Below, one piece after another: positions 36,625 to 47,999 of a stretch of DNA of 64,000 nucleotides. The stretch is from positions 62,001-126,000 of the forward strand of contig CBDCBG010000004.1 in assembly GCA_965214325.1 (NCBI GenBank), in the 5' to 3' direction. A program made the translations under genes and the position numbers. The DNA comes from JAJEFO01 sp965214325. Its GTDB lineage: Bacteria > Pseudomonadota > Alphaproteobacteria > Rhodobacterales > Rhodobacteraceae. Under the pieces are notes generated by a model. It was not told the origin of the DNA, made no database searches, and saw only the letters and a list, made by a program, of their open reading frames with translations. Position 1 is the stretch's first letter; every line of letters starts with the position of its first letter.

Positions 36625-38718
36625 CTGAAGTTCTAGCCGATTTTCGGTCCTGATTTGGAATTTGCCGTTTTCGTTCAATGGGTTGCGGGCCGGCCGACTC
36701 TTCCAGGATGGTCACGTGTAGGCAGTAGCAGGATGCGGCGCACCTTGCGGCCCGATGGCGGGCATGCGCTGCATTTCCATGACGTGTCCCAATCTGGTGG
36801 ATCTTTTGGCTTGACAATATAGCGAGGCTCGTCCAGAAAGGCAACGGAAGGTAGGCACTAGCACGAGGGGAGCCCCATGACCTCATCCATGCACGTGGCC
36901 GTCATCAAGTCGCGCCAGAACGGAAGGACCTACACCTCCGTCCTCCTCCGACAGAGCTATCGCGACCACAACAACCGGGTGCAGAAGCGGACCCTGGCCA
37001 ACCTCTCCCGCCTGCCGCCGCACACGATCCCGCTCCTGCGCGGCGCACTCGCGGGAAAGCGGTACGCGGAGGCCGGCGACGTTCTCGGGGACCCGGTCCG
37101 CTCCCGCCACCACGGGGCGGTGCAGGCGGTGCGGACGGCCATGGACGCCATCGGCCTGCCCCGCATGGTCTCCCGCGAGCGCTGCCCGGAACGGGAGCTT
37201 GTCCTGGCCATGGTCGCCGGCCGCATCCTCAGGCCGGACTCCAAGCTCGCCACGACGCGCTGGTGGAAGGGCTCCACCCTGCCGGAGGAGTTCGGCATCG
37301 ACCGCGACGTCGACGCAGACGGCCTCTACGCCGCGATGGACTGGCTGCATGACCGGCAGGAGGGCATCCAGGGCCGCCTGGCAAGGCGCTGGATCAAGGA
37401 AGACGACCTCGTCCTCTGGGACCTGTCATCGACCTGGCACGAGGGAAGCCGCTGCCCGCTCGCACGCTTCGGCTACAGCCGCGACCGCAAGCGGGGCCTC
37501 CCGCAGATCAGCTTCGGCCTCCTCTGCGACCGTGACGGCCGCCCGGTCGCGGTCTCGGTCCATCCGGGAAACGTCACCGACAAGGACACCCTCCTGCCCG
37601 AGCTCGACCGCCTGCAACGCCGCTTCGGCCTCTCCCGGGTGGTGATGGTCGGGGACCGCGGCATGATCATCGAGGCCACCATCGAGGCCCTGCGCGAACG
37701 CGACGGCGCCGACTGGATCACCGCCCTCAAGGGCCGGACCATCCGCAGGCTCGCCCGCCAGGGCCGTCTCGACCGCTTCAAGGACCCCGAACACGAGCGG
37801 ACCCTGTTCGAGATCCGGGACCATCCCGACTTCCCCGGCGAGCGTCTCGTCGCCTGTCGCAACCCCCGCCTTGCCGGGCACCGCGGCCGGGTCCGGCAGG
37901 AGCTGCTCGAGGCCACCGAGAGGGCGCTCTCGGAGATCGCCGCGCGCGTCGAGGGCGGAACCCTCAAGGGCGAGGCCGGCATCGGTCTCGCCGTCGGCGA
38001 GGTCATCAACAGGCGAAGGATGAAGAAGCGCTTCGATCTCGACATCACCGCGACCGGCTTCGGCTTCCGCCGCAGGCAGGAGTCCATCGACGCCGAGGCC
38101 GCCCTCGACGGCATGTACGTCATCCGCACCTCGCTCGGACCCGACGACATGGAAGCCGCCGAATGCGTCAGGAGCTGCAAGAGACTGACCAGCGTGGAGC
38201 GTGCATTCCGAAATCTCAAGCTGAGCGACCTCCAGGTCCGGCCGGTCCGGCACCGCCTCGAGCACCGGGTCCGCGCCCGCTTCTTCATCTGCATGCTCGC
38301 ATGCCTCGTCGAATGGCACATGCGGAAGGCGTGGGCCCCCCTGTGCTACACCGACACCGAACCCGACGGGACCAGGGATCCGGTCCTGCCCGCACGGCGC
38401 TCGGACGCGGCGCTGGCGAAGGTACATGCCCACACCCTGCCGGACGGCAGCCGCGTGCACAGCTTCCGCACCCTTCTCGACAGCCTGTCAACCATCGTCC
38501 GCTCAACCCACGCGGTTCCATGCACGGGCGGAGGGAAGGCGGAAACCATGGTCGAGGTGACAACCCGGCCCGACGCCGAACAGGAGAGGGCGCTGACGCT
38601 GCTGAAGGACATCGCGAAAATGTAGCGAGCGCCGAGATGTAGGCAGAGACTGACATCCCGTTCATGGGCATCCCGTTGACGGGAAACAAAAATCCTGAAA
38701 ACTCCCCAAGAACTTCAG
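36625..38718 (+). mobile_element. IS1634-family insertion sequence (type 2, copy A), complete
   Basis: 2094 bp, ends CTGAAGTTCT inverted at 36625 and 38718, flanked by the 6-bp target duplication CTGAAA (36619-36624 and 38719-38724). It carries one intact transposase gene. A near-identical but interrupted copy occupies 56613-61052. Confidence 0.93.
36877..38625 (+). CDS. tnp: IS1634-family DDE transposase (type 2, copy A)
   Basis: A 582-aa protein. N-terminal VLLRQSYRDHNNRVQKRTLA and NLSRLPP, catalytic-region stretches DLVLWDLSSTWHEG and RVVMVGDRGMII, and C-terminal VERAFRNLKLSDLQVRPVRH, with FFICMLACLVEWHMR, place it in IS1634. The ATG has GAGGGGAG just upstream. Intact. Confidence 0.9.
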   Translation: MTSSMHVAVIKSRQNGRTYTSVLLRQSYRDHNNRVQKRTLANLSRLPPHTIPLLRGALAGKRYAEAGDVLGDPVRSRHHGAVQAVRTAMDAIGLPRMVSRERCPERELVLAMVAGRILRPDSKLATTRWWKGSTLPEEFGIDRDVDADGLYAAMDWLHDRQEGIQGRLARRWIKEDDLVLWDLSSTWHEGSRCPLARFGYSRDRKRGLPQISFGLLCDRDGRPVAVSVHPGNVTDKDTLLPELDRLQRRFGLSRVVMVGDRGMIIEATIEALRERDGADWITALKGRTIRRLARQGRLDRFKDPEHERTLFEIRDHPDFPGERLVACRNPRLAGHRGRVRQELLEATERALSEIAARVEGGTLKGEAGIGLAVGEVINRRRMKKRFDLDITATGFGFRRRQESIDAEAALDGMYVIRTSLGPDDMEAAECVRSCKRLTSVERAFRNLKLSDLQVRPVRHRLEHRVRARFFICMLACLVEWHMRKAWAPLCYTDTEPDGTRDPVLPARRSDAALAKVHAHTLPDGSRVHSFRTLLDSLSTIVRSTHAVPCTGGGKAETMVEVTTRPDAEQERALTLLKDIAKM

Positions 38719-38769
38719 CTGAAATGCTGCAATGGACCGCATTCGACGCCCTGTTTGCTGGAGCATGGC

Positions 38770-39657
38770 ATGAGGTTTCCTTCCGTTTTCGGTCTGGCGG
38801 TTGCGACGGGTTTCTCCCTCGCGGCCTGCGGCGGTTCGGGCGTGCGACCTGCCCCCGGTCCCGACGACATCAGGGAACTCACCGGCCTGTCCGTGCCGGT
38901 CGAGACGGGGACGTCGCAGCTGCAACGCCAGCAGGAAATCCACTCGCGCGCGGATTCCTTTATCGTCTCCACCATGTACGTGGAGGTCTCGTCCCCGGAC
39001 GGGACCCGCGCGTTGCGGCTGCTGCCGGAATGCTCCGGGCCAAGGTGCGAGCTGCTCGACCCCGTGACCGGCCAGACTGAGACGCTTGGCCTCGACACTC
39101 TCGCGTTGGCGTTAGGCGATGCCGAATCCATCGGGTCGGCGCATGGCATCACCCTGATCTCGGAAAGCGTGCAGCACATGGGCGTGGAGGGAACCTCTTT
39201 CGGCGCCTGGATGGAGCACGGCGCGTTCACGCTCAACACCGAACGGGCGATCAGGGAGGGGATCGAGATCGGTTCCGTGCATGCGAATGCCCTGGGAGAC
39301 CTCACGGACAGCCCGCTGGCCGGATCCGCCACGTGGCTTGGCATCATGACGGGAACGTCTGTCGTCGGGGATGGCAAGGGCGACCGGCTCGTCGGGACCG
39401 CGGCACTGAACTACGACATGGCCGTCGGCGGGCTGGATGCGGCGTTCAGCGGCATCTGGAACATCGACCGCGGGACGGCGCATCCCGTCGAGGCGCTGAT
39501 CTTCTCCAACATCGCGGTCGGCCCGGACGGCACCTTCGCCGCCGGTCAGTCCGGCACGCGCATCCAGGGCGGCTTCCACGGCCCCGGCCACGCTGAGGCA
39601 GCGGGCGTCTTCGAGCAATCCGGCGTCATTGGCGCCTTCGGCGCGACACGGCAATAG
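38770..39657 (+). CDS. TbpB-like surface lipoprotein
   Basis: A 295-aa lipoprotein: signal peptide MRFPSVFGLAVATGFSLAAC with the lipobox LAAC (Cys about residue 20), then a low-complexity linker and a beta-rich body. The C-terminal 75 residues end in the eight-stranded-barrel signature of transferrin-binding-protein-B-like lipoproteins (IQGGFHGPGHAEAAGVFEQS, GVIGAFGATRQ). Such proteins are exported to the cell surface, often with the Slam translocon, and bind metals, haem or host proteins; no Slam or TonB receptor gene lies beside it. Copy A of the IS1634 element is inserted 50 bp upstream and may have split its promoter: the flanks joined give TTGACT (36605-36610) and 17 bp to TGCAAT. Confidence 0.82.
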   Translation: MRFPSVFGLAVATGFSLAACGGSGVRPAPGPDDIRELTGLSVPVETGTSQLQRQQEIHSRADSFIVSTMYVEVSSPDGTRALRLLPECSGPRCELLDPVTGQTETLGLDTLALALGDAESIGSAHGITLISESVQHMGVEGTSFGAWMEHGAFTLNTERAIREGIEIGSVHANALGDLTDSPLAGSATWLGIMTGTSVVGDGKGDRLVGTAALNYDMAVGGLDAAFSGIWNIDRGTAHPVEALIFSNIAVGPDGTFAAGQSGTRIQGGFHGPGHAEAAGVFEQSGVIGAFGATRQ

Positions 39658-39810
39658 ACATGCGAAGGAGACACGGACCGGCACAAGGCCGGGTCTGTGA
39701 GCAACAGGCGGGAAGAACCCCCGGAACATTGCCCCATGTCTGCAGTTGAAACGGATTGCCTTGTTATGCCAAACCAACAAGGCAATCACGGATGGAAGCC
39801 GTCCCGAGTT
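39658..39810. other. Gap behind the lipoprotein gene
   Basis: No gene or clear terminator seen. Confidence 0.3.
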
Positions 39811-40365
39811 TCACGGCACGGCCCACTTTCTGGCAATGATCCGCATGATCTCGGCCTTGTTCGAGACGAATCCGTTCCACACCTCTTCGACGGTTTCCCT
39901 GACATGTTCGGCGCTTTCGAACACCCGGTTGGCGAAGTGGCGGTGCTTCAGGATCGAGAACAGCGTCTGGACGGGGTTCGGTTCCGGACTGCAGGGCGGC
40001 AGCCGGAGCAGGGAGACGTTGGCCGGGACCTCCAGGTCCCTTGACCGGTGCCATCCCGCCCCGTCCAGGACGACGGGCGCGTGCTTCCCTGCAGGGGTCT
40101 GTTCGCCGATGTCCCGGAGATGGCGGTTCATCTCTCCGGTGTTGGCTCTTGCGCATGCATGCCCGACTGCGGTCCCGGTCTCGGGGCAGGCAGGGGAGAA
40201 CAGGCAGACGTATCCGCAGCGATGGTCCTGCACGATGCGCGGACGCGCGCCCTTCCGCGCCAGTCCCTGGGACCCATATTCATGTCGTCCGGTGCGGCAG
40301 ACGAGTCGAGGCGCACCAGGATGCCGCAATCGGCTTTGCGGTGACGTTGGTGGCAAGCTTGGCAT
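39811..40365 (-). pseudogene. IS630-family transposase, 5'-truncated
   Basis: The C-terminal half of an IS630-type transposase: APVVLDGAGWHRSRDLEVPA, then VSLLRLPPCSPEPNPVQTLF and ILKHRHFANRVFESAEHVRE give the last two residues of the DDE triad (D of VLDGAG, E of the PEPNP box). The sequence upstream of about 40260 no longer looks related and the N-terminal domain is missing. Inactive. Confidence 0.82.
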
Positions 40366-40404
40366 CCGGAGAGCCGCAATGCTCCAGTGCCTTCGAACTC
40401 GCGG

Positions 40405-41425
<1,021 letters not shown>

Positions 41426-41433
<8 letters not shown>

Positions 41434-42457
41434 GGGCAGCCTCATTGGCGAAATGGCAAGCACTACCGTGATCGGATGCGATCCTTGCCGTTTCAGGCAC
41501 CTCCCGTAAGCACAAATCCTTGGCCAGGCGGCACCGCGGCGCAAAGGCACAGCCTGCGGGCAGTCTGCTCAATTTGGGTGGCGAACCGGAGATCGCGGCG
41601 AGCTTCTGCCCTTTTTTCCTTTCCTGCGGGATAGAGTTCATCAGGCCGATTGTGTAGGGATGCGCGGGATTGTCGATCACGCGGACGGTGGGGCCGGTCT
41701 CCACCGGCCTGCCGCCATACATGACCAAGAGCCGATCAGTGTTCTCCGCTACCAGCCCGATATCATGCGTGATCAAAACCAGAGCCATGCCGGTCTGCGC
41801 GCGCAGGTCGCTGAGCAAGCGCATAATCTGCGCCTGAACGGTGACATCAAGAGCGGTGGTCGGCTCATCGGCAATCAGGATTTCAGGCTCCAAGGCGATG
41901 GCGAGCGCGATCATGATGCGCTGGTTCATGCCCCCGGAAAATTCATGCGGGTAGCTGTCTACCCGTTCGCTTGCTGAATGAATGCCGACACGTTCCATCA
42001 ACTCTATTGCCTTGGCACGTGCCTTGCGCCTGTTCGTCCCAGGACGATGTACCTTGAACAGCTCCTCGATTTGATAGCCGACCGACAGGCCAGGATTGAG
42101 CGAGGTTATCGCGTCCTGATAGACCATTGCTATCCGGTCACCATGAATTTTTCGCGTCACTGAGGCCGTCGCGCGCAGCAGGTCTGTTCCACGATAGTCG
42201 ATGGTCCCCTTGATCATGGCCGGTGGACTTTCCAGCAAGCCCATCACTGCACCGGCGCTGACACTCTTGCCAGACCCGGATTCACCCAAAATGCCCAGAG
42301 CCTCGCCAGACCTGATGGAAAAGCTCACACCGTTGACGGCAAAAACGAGTCCGTGCGGCGTTTGGAAAGCGACCTCGAGATCGCGCACGTCCAATAGTGG
42401 TGCCACCGCCTCGGTCGCCGCAATGCCTGAGCCTGAAGCTACATCAACCATCGCCAT
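41426..42457 (-). CDS. Oligopeptide-type ABC transporter ATPase (OppD/DppD-like)
   Basis: A 343-aa ATPase with Walker A GILGESGSGKSVSAGA, Q-loop MVYQDAITSLNPGLSV, signature FSGGMNQRIMIALAIALEPE, Walker B ILIADEPTTALDVTVQ and the C-terminal GCAFAPRCRLAKDLC extension. Start ATG 42457 or 42451, overlapping the oppC-like gene. Pairs with the OppF-like protein to energise import. Confidence 0.92.
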
Positions 42458-43383
42458 CTCTGCACCGGATCCATGATCGTTCTGAGCCAATTGGCCACCA
42501 GGTTTAGGCTTAGAGTCGTAAGGAAGATCGCCAGCCCCGGAAGCGTGATCATCCACCATGCCTCGCGCATGTACTCGCGCCCGCGAGCAATCATTAGGCC
42601 CCAGGACGGCTCGGGCGGCAAAAGCCCGAAGCCCAGGAAACTCAGACCGGCTTCCGCCAGAACCAACAAGGCAACCTCCAAGGTTGCGAGAACAAGAATG
42701 GGCGAAATCATGTTCGGCAGGATGTGGCGAAACAAGATGCGTGCGTCTCTAGCGCCGATCGCACGGGCTGCCTCAACGAACGATGTTTCCTTGAGTGACA
42801 GAGAGATGCCTCTGGCGAGACGCGCATAAACCACCCAGCGGACAAGAGCGAATATGATAACCATGTTCACCAGCCCGCCGCCGATGATGAATAGAACGAA
42901 AAGTGCGATCAACAATGAAGGTACAGCCATGAACGCGTCCACCGCGCGCATGATGATCGTTTCGACAAGACCACCGTAGTAGCCCGCAAGCAACCCAAGA
43001 ATGGTGCCAATGGTTCCGGATATCATGACGGACACTGCCGCGACGGACAGCGACGCGCGCGCGCCATAGATCAGCCTTGAGAGCATGTCGCGTCCCAGCG
43101 CGTCCGTTCCAAGCAGATGCAATTGTTCGCTGCCGTCCATGCCCGTTGCAACTGACAGTGGCGGCAAGCGGTTGGCGAAGATGTTTGGAATCAGCGGATC
43201 GAAAGGTGCAATGAAATTTGCGAAGACTGCACTGAACAGAAGTGCAAAAAGAAAGACCACGGCTGCAAGAACAAGCGCGTCATTGAACAGCGCCCCGACA
43301 ATGTCCCGAATCCCGATGCCCTCATGACGCACGGCATCGTCCTCCAATGAATGGCCGGCACTTTCCTGTGTCGGTTCGCTCAT
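42439..43383 (-). CDS. ABC transporter permease (OppC/DppC-like)
   Basis: A 314-aa inner-membrane permease with about six helices and the BPD_transp_1 EAA region EAARAIGARDARILFRHILP. The N-terminal helix (VLAAVVFLFALLFSAVFANF) and the periplasmic stretch LLGTDALGRDMLSRLIYGAR are typical of OppC. ATG 43383. Confidence 0.92.
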   Translation of the reverse strand: MSEPTQESAGHSLEDDAVRHEGIGIRDIVGALFNDALVLAAVVFLFALLFSAVFANFIAPFDPLIPNIFANRLPPLSVATGMDGSEQLHLLGTDALGRDMLSRLIYGARASLSVAAVSVMISGTIGTILGLLAGYYGGLVETIIMRAVDAFMAVPSLLIALFVLFIIGGGLVNMVIIFALVRWVVYARLARGISLSLKETSFVEAARAIGARDARILFRHILPNMISPILVLATLEVALLVLAEAGLSFLGFGLLPPEPSWGLMIARGREYMREAWWMITLPGLAIFLTTLSLNLVANWLRTIMDPVQRWRWLM

Positions 43384-43387
43384 GGGT

Positions 43388-44362
43388 TCACCGGATCCGC
43401 AATCGAGGGTTGAGGAACGCATATGCCAGGTCAACGGCCAGGTTGATCGCGAGAACCATTAAGACCAGAATGAAGACGGTGGCCTCGACCAATGGGACAT
43501 CGCGGATGGAGAGAGCATCCACTGTCAGCGCACCGATGCCCGGCCAGCCAAAAACCGTTTCAATGATGATTACGCCGGTGACGACATTGATGGTCTCATC
43601 GCCAATGGTTGTCACTATCGGGATCGCCGCGTTCTTTAGTGCATGAACCGCTGCAACGCGCTGGATCGGGATGCCGCGCCCTTTCGCTGCCGTCACGTAG
43701 GGCTTGGCCATTTCATCGAGCAGCGAACTGCGGGCAATTTGGGTTATCCTGCCGATGGGGCGCAGCGACAGCGCCAATGCAGGCAAGATGACGTGCGCAA
43801 AGGTGCCGTAGCCTGATGTCGGCAGCCAGGCGAACTGCACCGCGAACACCAAGATAAGGATTAGTGCGAACCAGTACTCGACAATGGAAACTCCTGCGAG
43901 CGAAAGGACGCTGATCATCCGATCCGGGGGAGAGCGGGGGCGGACAGCGGCATAGATGCCCATGGGAAGCGCGACTACGACGGAAAACAGGATTGTCGCG
44001 CCAGCCAGAAACAAAGTTGCGGGCAGGCGCTCAAGTGCAATGGGCAAAGTCTTGTCAGCTTCCACTTCGCCGCCCTGGCCCATCGAATTGCTCATGCCGA
44101 AGCGGAACGTTTGGCCAAGATCACCAGTCGCAAGGCCCCTCAGAAAGCGTGCATACTGGACCAGCATGGGGTCTTCGAGCCCCATTTGCCGGCGTAACGT
44201 CAAGACCGCCTCTTCACTTGCCCCGTTGCCAAGCACCATGCGCGCGGGATCACCGATCTGCCGATTGGCGAAGAAAACCATCGACATCACGACGACCAGC
44301 AAGATCAGCGAACCGATCAGCCGTTTGAACAGAAAAACGTTGAAGGCGCTGTTTATCTTCAT
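43388..44362 (-). CDS. ABC transporter permease (OppB/DppB-like)
   Basis: A 324-aa permease: N-terminal helix FLFKRLIGSLILLVVVMSMV, OppB-type periplasmic region (RRQMGLEDPMLVQYARFLRG), EAA-type region YVTAAKGRGIPIQRVAAVHA and helices to the C-terminus. ATG 44362 chosen from the family start. Only 4 bp separate its stop from the OppC-like start. Confidence 0.92.
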   Translation of the reverse strand: MKINSAFNVFLFKRLIGSLILLVVVMSMVFFANRQIGDPARMVLGNGASEEAVLTLRRQMGLEDPMLVQYARFLRGLATGDLGQTFRFGMSNSMGQGGEVEADKTLPIALERLPATLFLAGATILFSVVVALPMGIYAAVRPRSPPDRMISVLSLAGVSIVEYWFALILILVFAVQFAWLPTSGYGTFAHVILPALALSLRPIGRITQIARSSLLDEMAKPYVTAAKGRGIPIQRVAAVHALKNAAIPIVTTIGDETINVVTGVIIIETVFGWPGIGALTVDALSIRDVPLVEATVFILVLMVLAINLAVDLAYAFLNPRLRIR

Positions 44363-44460
44363 GGCGGCCTGAGACGAAGCGCTGGATCGAGCGCACGATG
44401 CCACACCAGCAGCGGTCTGCCGCGCGCCAAGATCGGCGCGCGACCGTATCATCCCGTCGC

Positions 44461-46008
44461 CTACTGGGCTTGACGCATGTTCACCGCGATCATCCGGTGG
44501 TCAATGCCAAACTCCCACTCGAATCCCTCGGGTACACCGTAGGCGCGCTGGAGAAGGCCGACCGGAGCCACGATGTAGCGATTGTGGCCTTCGACAACGA
44601 GTGCCTCGAGCGCTTCATGGCGTTCATCGCCGACGAGAGAGGCTGCCGCATTGGCGCGCTCTTCAAAGTCGGGGTCGCAGAACACCGACACCAAGCCCCC
44701 GCACGAATAATGTGCACCGAAGGTGAGCGCGTAGTCCATCAACGGGTTGGCCTGCACATGCAGCCAGGCATAGGACCGATCTTCGGTGGGTTTGGCCACG
44801 GCACGCGGGTTAAAGATGCCAGGCTCCTCGACCGCGATGCGCGAAGGAATCCCAACTGCACCCAACATGGCACCGATCGCTTCCACCATTTCACCATTGC
44901 GTGGGGTCGAACCAAGGCGCGTGGTCACCTCAATGGTCGGGATTTCATGGCCCGCCGCCGTCAGTTCCTCGATGATGGCGCGTGCGCCGGCAGGATCATA
45001 GGGATATTGTGAAATCTCGTCGGCGAAGCCTGTTGCCACCGAGGGCAACATCTGACCGGCGAGCGGCTCGCTCAATTCCATCAAGTTCTGGCGGATGCCT
45101 TCCCAATGGATGCCGGTGAAGATCGCTTTGCGAAATGCAACGTCCTGTAGCAGCGGATGCGCGCCCTGATAGTCCAAGCGAAACTGCAGGAAGGTGTCAG
45201 ACCCCTTCAGCATACAGTCCAAGCCATCGGATTCTACAAAGCGGGCGCATTCCTCGCTAGTCAGAAACATCGCGATCTGGGCTTCGCCGCTTTCCACCAT
45301 GGCGGAGCGAACGAGCGCTTCGGGACGCCAGACCACGCGTACGCTATCAAAGAAGATCTTTCCATATGTGTCTGTGGCCGTGTTGCCCCACCAGTCGGGG
45401 TTGGCAGTTGACGTCCAGTACTGGCCCCGTTCCCATTCTTCGAAGATGTAAGGTCCGGTTCCGATTGGGTGGACATTATGGTCTTCCGGCTCTTCGAGAA
45501 TTTGGCGGGCGGACGTAACGCCACCCAGATACATGCGACGCGGCAGAAGCGGGTCGACGTCCGCAGTGATGACGGCGACCGTGTCCTCATCGACGACTTC
45601 GGCCGAGATCTGCGGACCCATCATGTCGCGGATCACGTAGCTGTTCTCCTCGCCCCAAAGCCAGTTGATGCTCACCGCCGCGGATTCCGCATCGAGCAGC
45701 GTGCCATCATGGAACATGACGCCTTCGCGCAAGTCGAAGTGCCAGACCGTCGGCTCAACTTGCTCCCAATCGACTGCAAGCATGGGCAGAACTTCGTTGG
45801 TGTTCGGATCAAGTCGTGTCAGCGCCTCAACGACATTGCGCAACCCGATGCCGTTGACTTCCTTGTGGGCCACCTGGGCCTGCATCGATTGCGGCTCTTG
45901 GTTGCCGACAATAACCAGTTCACCGCCGCCGCCAATCGCGAACGCGTGCCCGGACGAAAGCGCCATCAACATGCCGCCCGCCACGAGGTTCCTGCTAAAT
46001 TTCTGCAT
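44461..46008 (-). CDS. Periplasmic substrate-binding protein, peptide/opine family (SBP_bac_5)
   Basis: A 515-aa exported protein: signal peptide MQKFSRNLVAGGMLMALSSG, then HAFA, followed by SBP_bac_5 features (VVEALTRLDPNTNEVLPMLA, VWHFDLREGVMFHDGTLLDA, HPIGTGPYIFEEWERGQYWT, DVAFRKAIFTGI). It should capture the substrate for the four downstream transporter genes, 98 bp away. The substrate is unknown; proteins of this family import peptides, but also opines, glycosides and other organic anions. The neighbouring sulfate-ester genes make a sulfated or alkyl substrate possible. Confidence 0.92.
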   Translation of the reverse strand: MQKFSRNLVAGGMLMALSSGHAFAIGGGGELVIVGNQEPQSMQAQVAHKEVNGIGLRNVVEALTRLDPNTNEVLPMLAVDWEQVEPTVWHFDLREGVMFHDGTLLDAESAAVSINWLWGEENSYVIRDMMGPQISAEVVDEDTVAVITADVDPLLPRRMYLGGVTSARQILEEPEDHNVHPIGTGPYIFEEWERGQYWTSTANPDWWGNTATDTYGKIFFDSVRVVWRPEALVRSAMVESGEAQIAMFLTSEECARFVESDGLDCMLKGSDTFLQFRLDYQGAHPLLQDVAFRKAIFTGIHWEGIRQNLMELSEPLAGQMLPSVATGFADEISQYPYDPAGARAIIEELTAAGHEIPTIEVTTRLGSTPRNGEMVEAIGAMLGAVGIPSRIAVEEPGIFNPRAVAKPTEDRSYAWLHVQANPLMDYALTFGAHYSCGGLVSVFCDPDFEERANAAASLVGDERHEALEALVVEGHNRYIVAPVGLLQRAYGVPEGFEWEFGIDHRMIAVNMRQAQ

Positions 46009-46199
46009 CCTTGACTTCCTCCCGGTGGCTTGTGCGACGGATGTGCGAATATCGGTGGGCGCCACCGCCTTCCACCAAATAAATCAAAGCAATATCAACT
46101 GGTTGCAATCTCGCTTCCGCTCATCCCATTGGTTTCACCTCTTGCCAGGTTATACTCGGAAAGTGGTGGCGCCTGCGATCAGGCGGCGAATCCAGGATA
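46009..46199. other. Upstream region of the transporter operon
   Basis: AT-richer stretch; the operon promoter should be here, but I see no convincing boxes. Confidence 0.3.
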
Positions 46200-46700
46200 C
46201 TTGGTTGCGGCTCAGACCTCAACCCGCGGTGATCGGGGGCCAGCAATTCCCGGTAGCCTGATCGTCCGCCTGCCAATGGCGGTTCCGAGCGGACGACATG
46301 GCCGTACCGTTTCCGGCGCGCACGACTGATGGCCGGGCAGCTGCCCGGGTTCTGAACATTCGACGAAGGGCGGTGCGGGCCGTTGGACGCCAGCCCGTCC
46401 TCGACGATGACCGCCTTCATGTGCGGGTGCTCCCGGCGGAGGTCGTCGAGGAGCCGCTTCGCCGCGTTCCGCTCGCAGTCGTTCTTCGTCGTTCCGTCCT
46501 CGTTCCGGATCGGCTCCGGCGCCAGCGGAAACACCTCCTTCATGTCCGGGTGGACGATCGCCGCACCCAGGGCCTGGTGGTAGCAGGTCTTCGTCCCGTC
46601 GCGGTGATTCTTCATGCAGCAGCGCCGGCACCTGACCTTGTGAGAGGAATGGTGGCCGGTCCCGTCCAGCCTTCGAGGACCTTCCCGCGCTGCAGGGCGG
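46200..46700 (-). pseudogene. Remnant of an IS4-like transposase gene
   Basis: The stretch VRCRRCCMKNHRDGTKTCYH, QALGAAIVHPDMKEVFPLAP, EPIRNEDGTTKNDCERNAAK, HPHMKAVIVEDGLASNGPH is familiar from a group of DDE transposases with a CxxC region; it is broken by frameshifts on both sides and has no complete start or end. Family naming is uncertain. Confidence 0.6.
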
Positions 46701-46921
46701 CATGGAGGCTCGTGAAGCAGCGGCGAAGACTGCGGGGACCGACCTCGTCGAGCCGCTCGCGCATCCAGGTGTCCGAGGGCGGTGTCTCCACGCCGAAGAG
46801 CGAACGGAACGATGGGCGGCGTAAAACAATCCGGCAATGGGCACGACAAATCTATGCACGCTTTTGATAAGTATCTGGAGCTCAAAACCGCATGGATCAA
46901 ACTCTGATCCTCAAATCGAAT

Positions 46922-47945
46922 GGCTCAGTTTACAAAACGTATGCGTTCATGTTATGTTCCTGCACGAAGCAGGAGACTACAGATGATGAATCACAAGCAG
47001 TTTCAGGCCTGGCTCTCGCAGGCTGACCATCTCAGCACCGCGCAGCGCAAGGAAGCCGGGGCAGTGCTCTCCGGAGGCTCGCGGGCGTCGGCCTCGCTGG
47101 CCGCGATCGAGGCGGGCGTGGGCGAGGACCGCCGGTGCCCGCATTGCGGCACTCCCGGCGCCGTGTCGCGCGGCAAGGCGCGCGGCTTGCGCCGATATCA
47201 ATGCAAGGGTTGCGGGAAGACGTTCAATGCCGCGACAGGCACGCCGCTGGCGGGTCTTCACCACAAGGAGAGATGGCTGGCGTTCGGAACATGTCTCGCG
47301 GACGGGGACACGGTGCGCGCGTCCGCCGTGCGTTGCGGGCTTGCCGTCAACACGGCCTTCCGCTGGCGGCACCGGTTCCTTGCCGCCGGAAGCCGGGGTC
47401 CGCGAAAGCTCGCCGGCATCGTCGAGGCCGACGAAACCTACGTGCTGGAAAGCCGCAAGGGCGAGCGGAACCTTGATCGCAAGGCGCGTCGCCGCGGCGG
47501 GAAGGCAAGCAAGCGCGGCCTGTCGTCCGAGCAGGTTCCGGTTCTGGTTGCCGCCGACCGCAGCGGCATGACGGTCAGCGCGGTTCTTCCGGCGGTCAAT
47601 GCAGACGCCCTGCGATACGTCATCGAACCGGTCGTGGACGAGGACATCGTCCTGGTCAGTGACGGCCATCGCGCATATCCGCCATGCGCCGCAGCAATGG
47701 GCGTTCGCCACGAAGCGCTCAACCTGTCCAGAGGCGAGCGGGTTCGGAACGCATTTCACATCCAGACGGTCAACAGCCGCCATGGCCAGCTGAAGGGTTT
47801 CCTGGGGCGCTACCGAGGAGTCGCGACCAAGTATCTCGACAACTGCCTGCGATGGTTCCAGCAGGTCGAGCTGGACAACGCCTCGCCCCGCACGTGCCTC
47901 GCCAACGCAATCGACAGGTCATGCATACGATTTGGAAACTGAGCC
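46922..47945 (+). mobile_element. IS1595-family insertion sequence, complete
   Basis: 1024 bp with inverted ends (GGCTCAGTTTACAAAACGTA at 46922, GGCTCAGTTTCCAAATCGTA reading inward from 47945) and a perfect 8-bp target duplication AATCGAAT (46914-46921 and 47946-47953), the normal size for this family. Confidence 0.95.
46983..47942 (+). CDS. tnp: IS1595-family transposase
   Basis: A 319-aa transposase. N-terminal zinc ribbon CPHCGTPGAVSRGKARGLRR, with YQCKGCGKTFNAATGTPL, then the ISXO2-type core: GIVEADETYVLESRKGERNL (first Asp), VLVSDGHRAYPPCAAAMGVR (second Asp), NAFHIQTVNSRHGQLKGFLG (His/Asn-type third position of this family). ATG 46983. Intact. Confidence 0.93.
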   Translation: MMNHKQFQAWLSQADHLSTAQRKEAGAVLSGGSRASASLAAIEAGVGEDRRCPHCGTPGAVSRGKARGLRRYQCKGCGKTFNAATGTPLAGLHHKERWLAFGTCLADGDTVRASAVRCGLAVNTAFRWRHRFLAAGSRGPRKLAGIVEADETYVLESRKGERNLDRKARRRGGKASKRGLSSEQVPVLVAADRSGMTVSAVLPAVNADALRYVIEPVVDEDIVLVSDGHRAYPPCAAAMGVRHEALNLSRGERVRNAFHIQTVNSRHGQLKGFLGRYRGVATKYLDNCLRWFQQVELDNASPRTCLANAIDRSCIRFGN

Positions 47946-47999
47946 AATCGAATACATAGCGCGACCATCGGTCAGGCTCATGTTGCAATGAGGGCAGGT

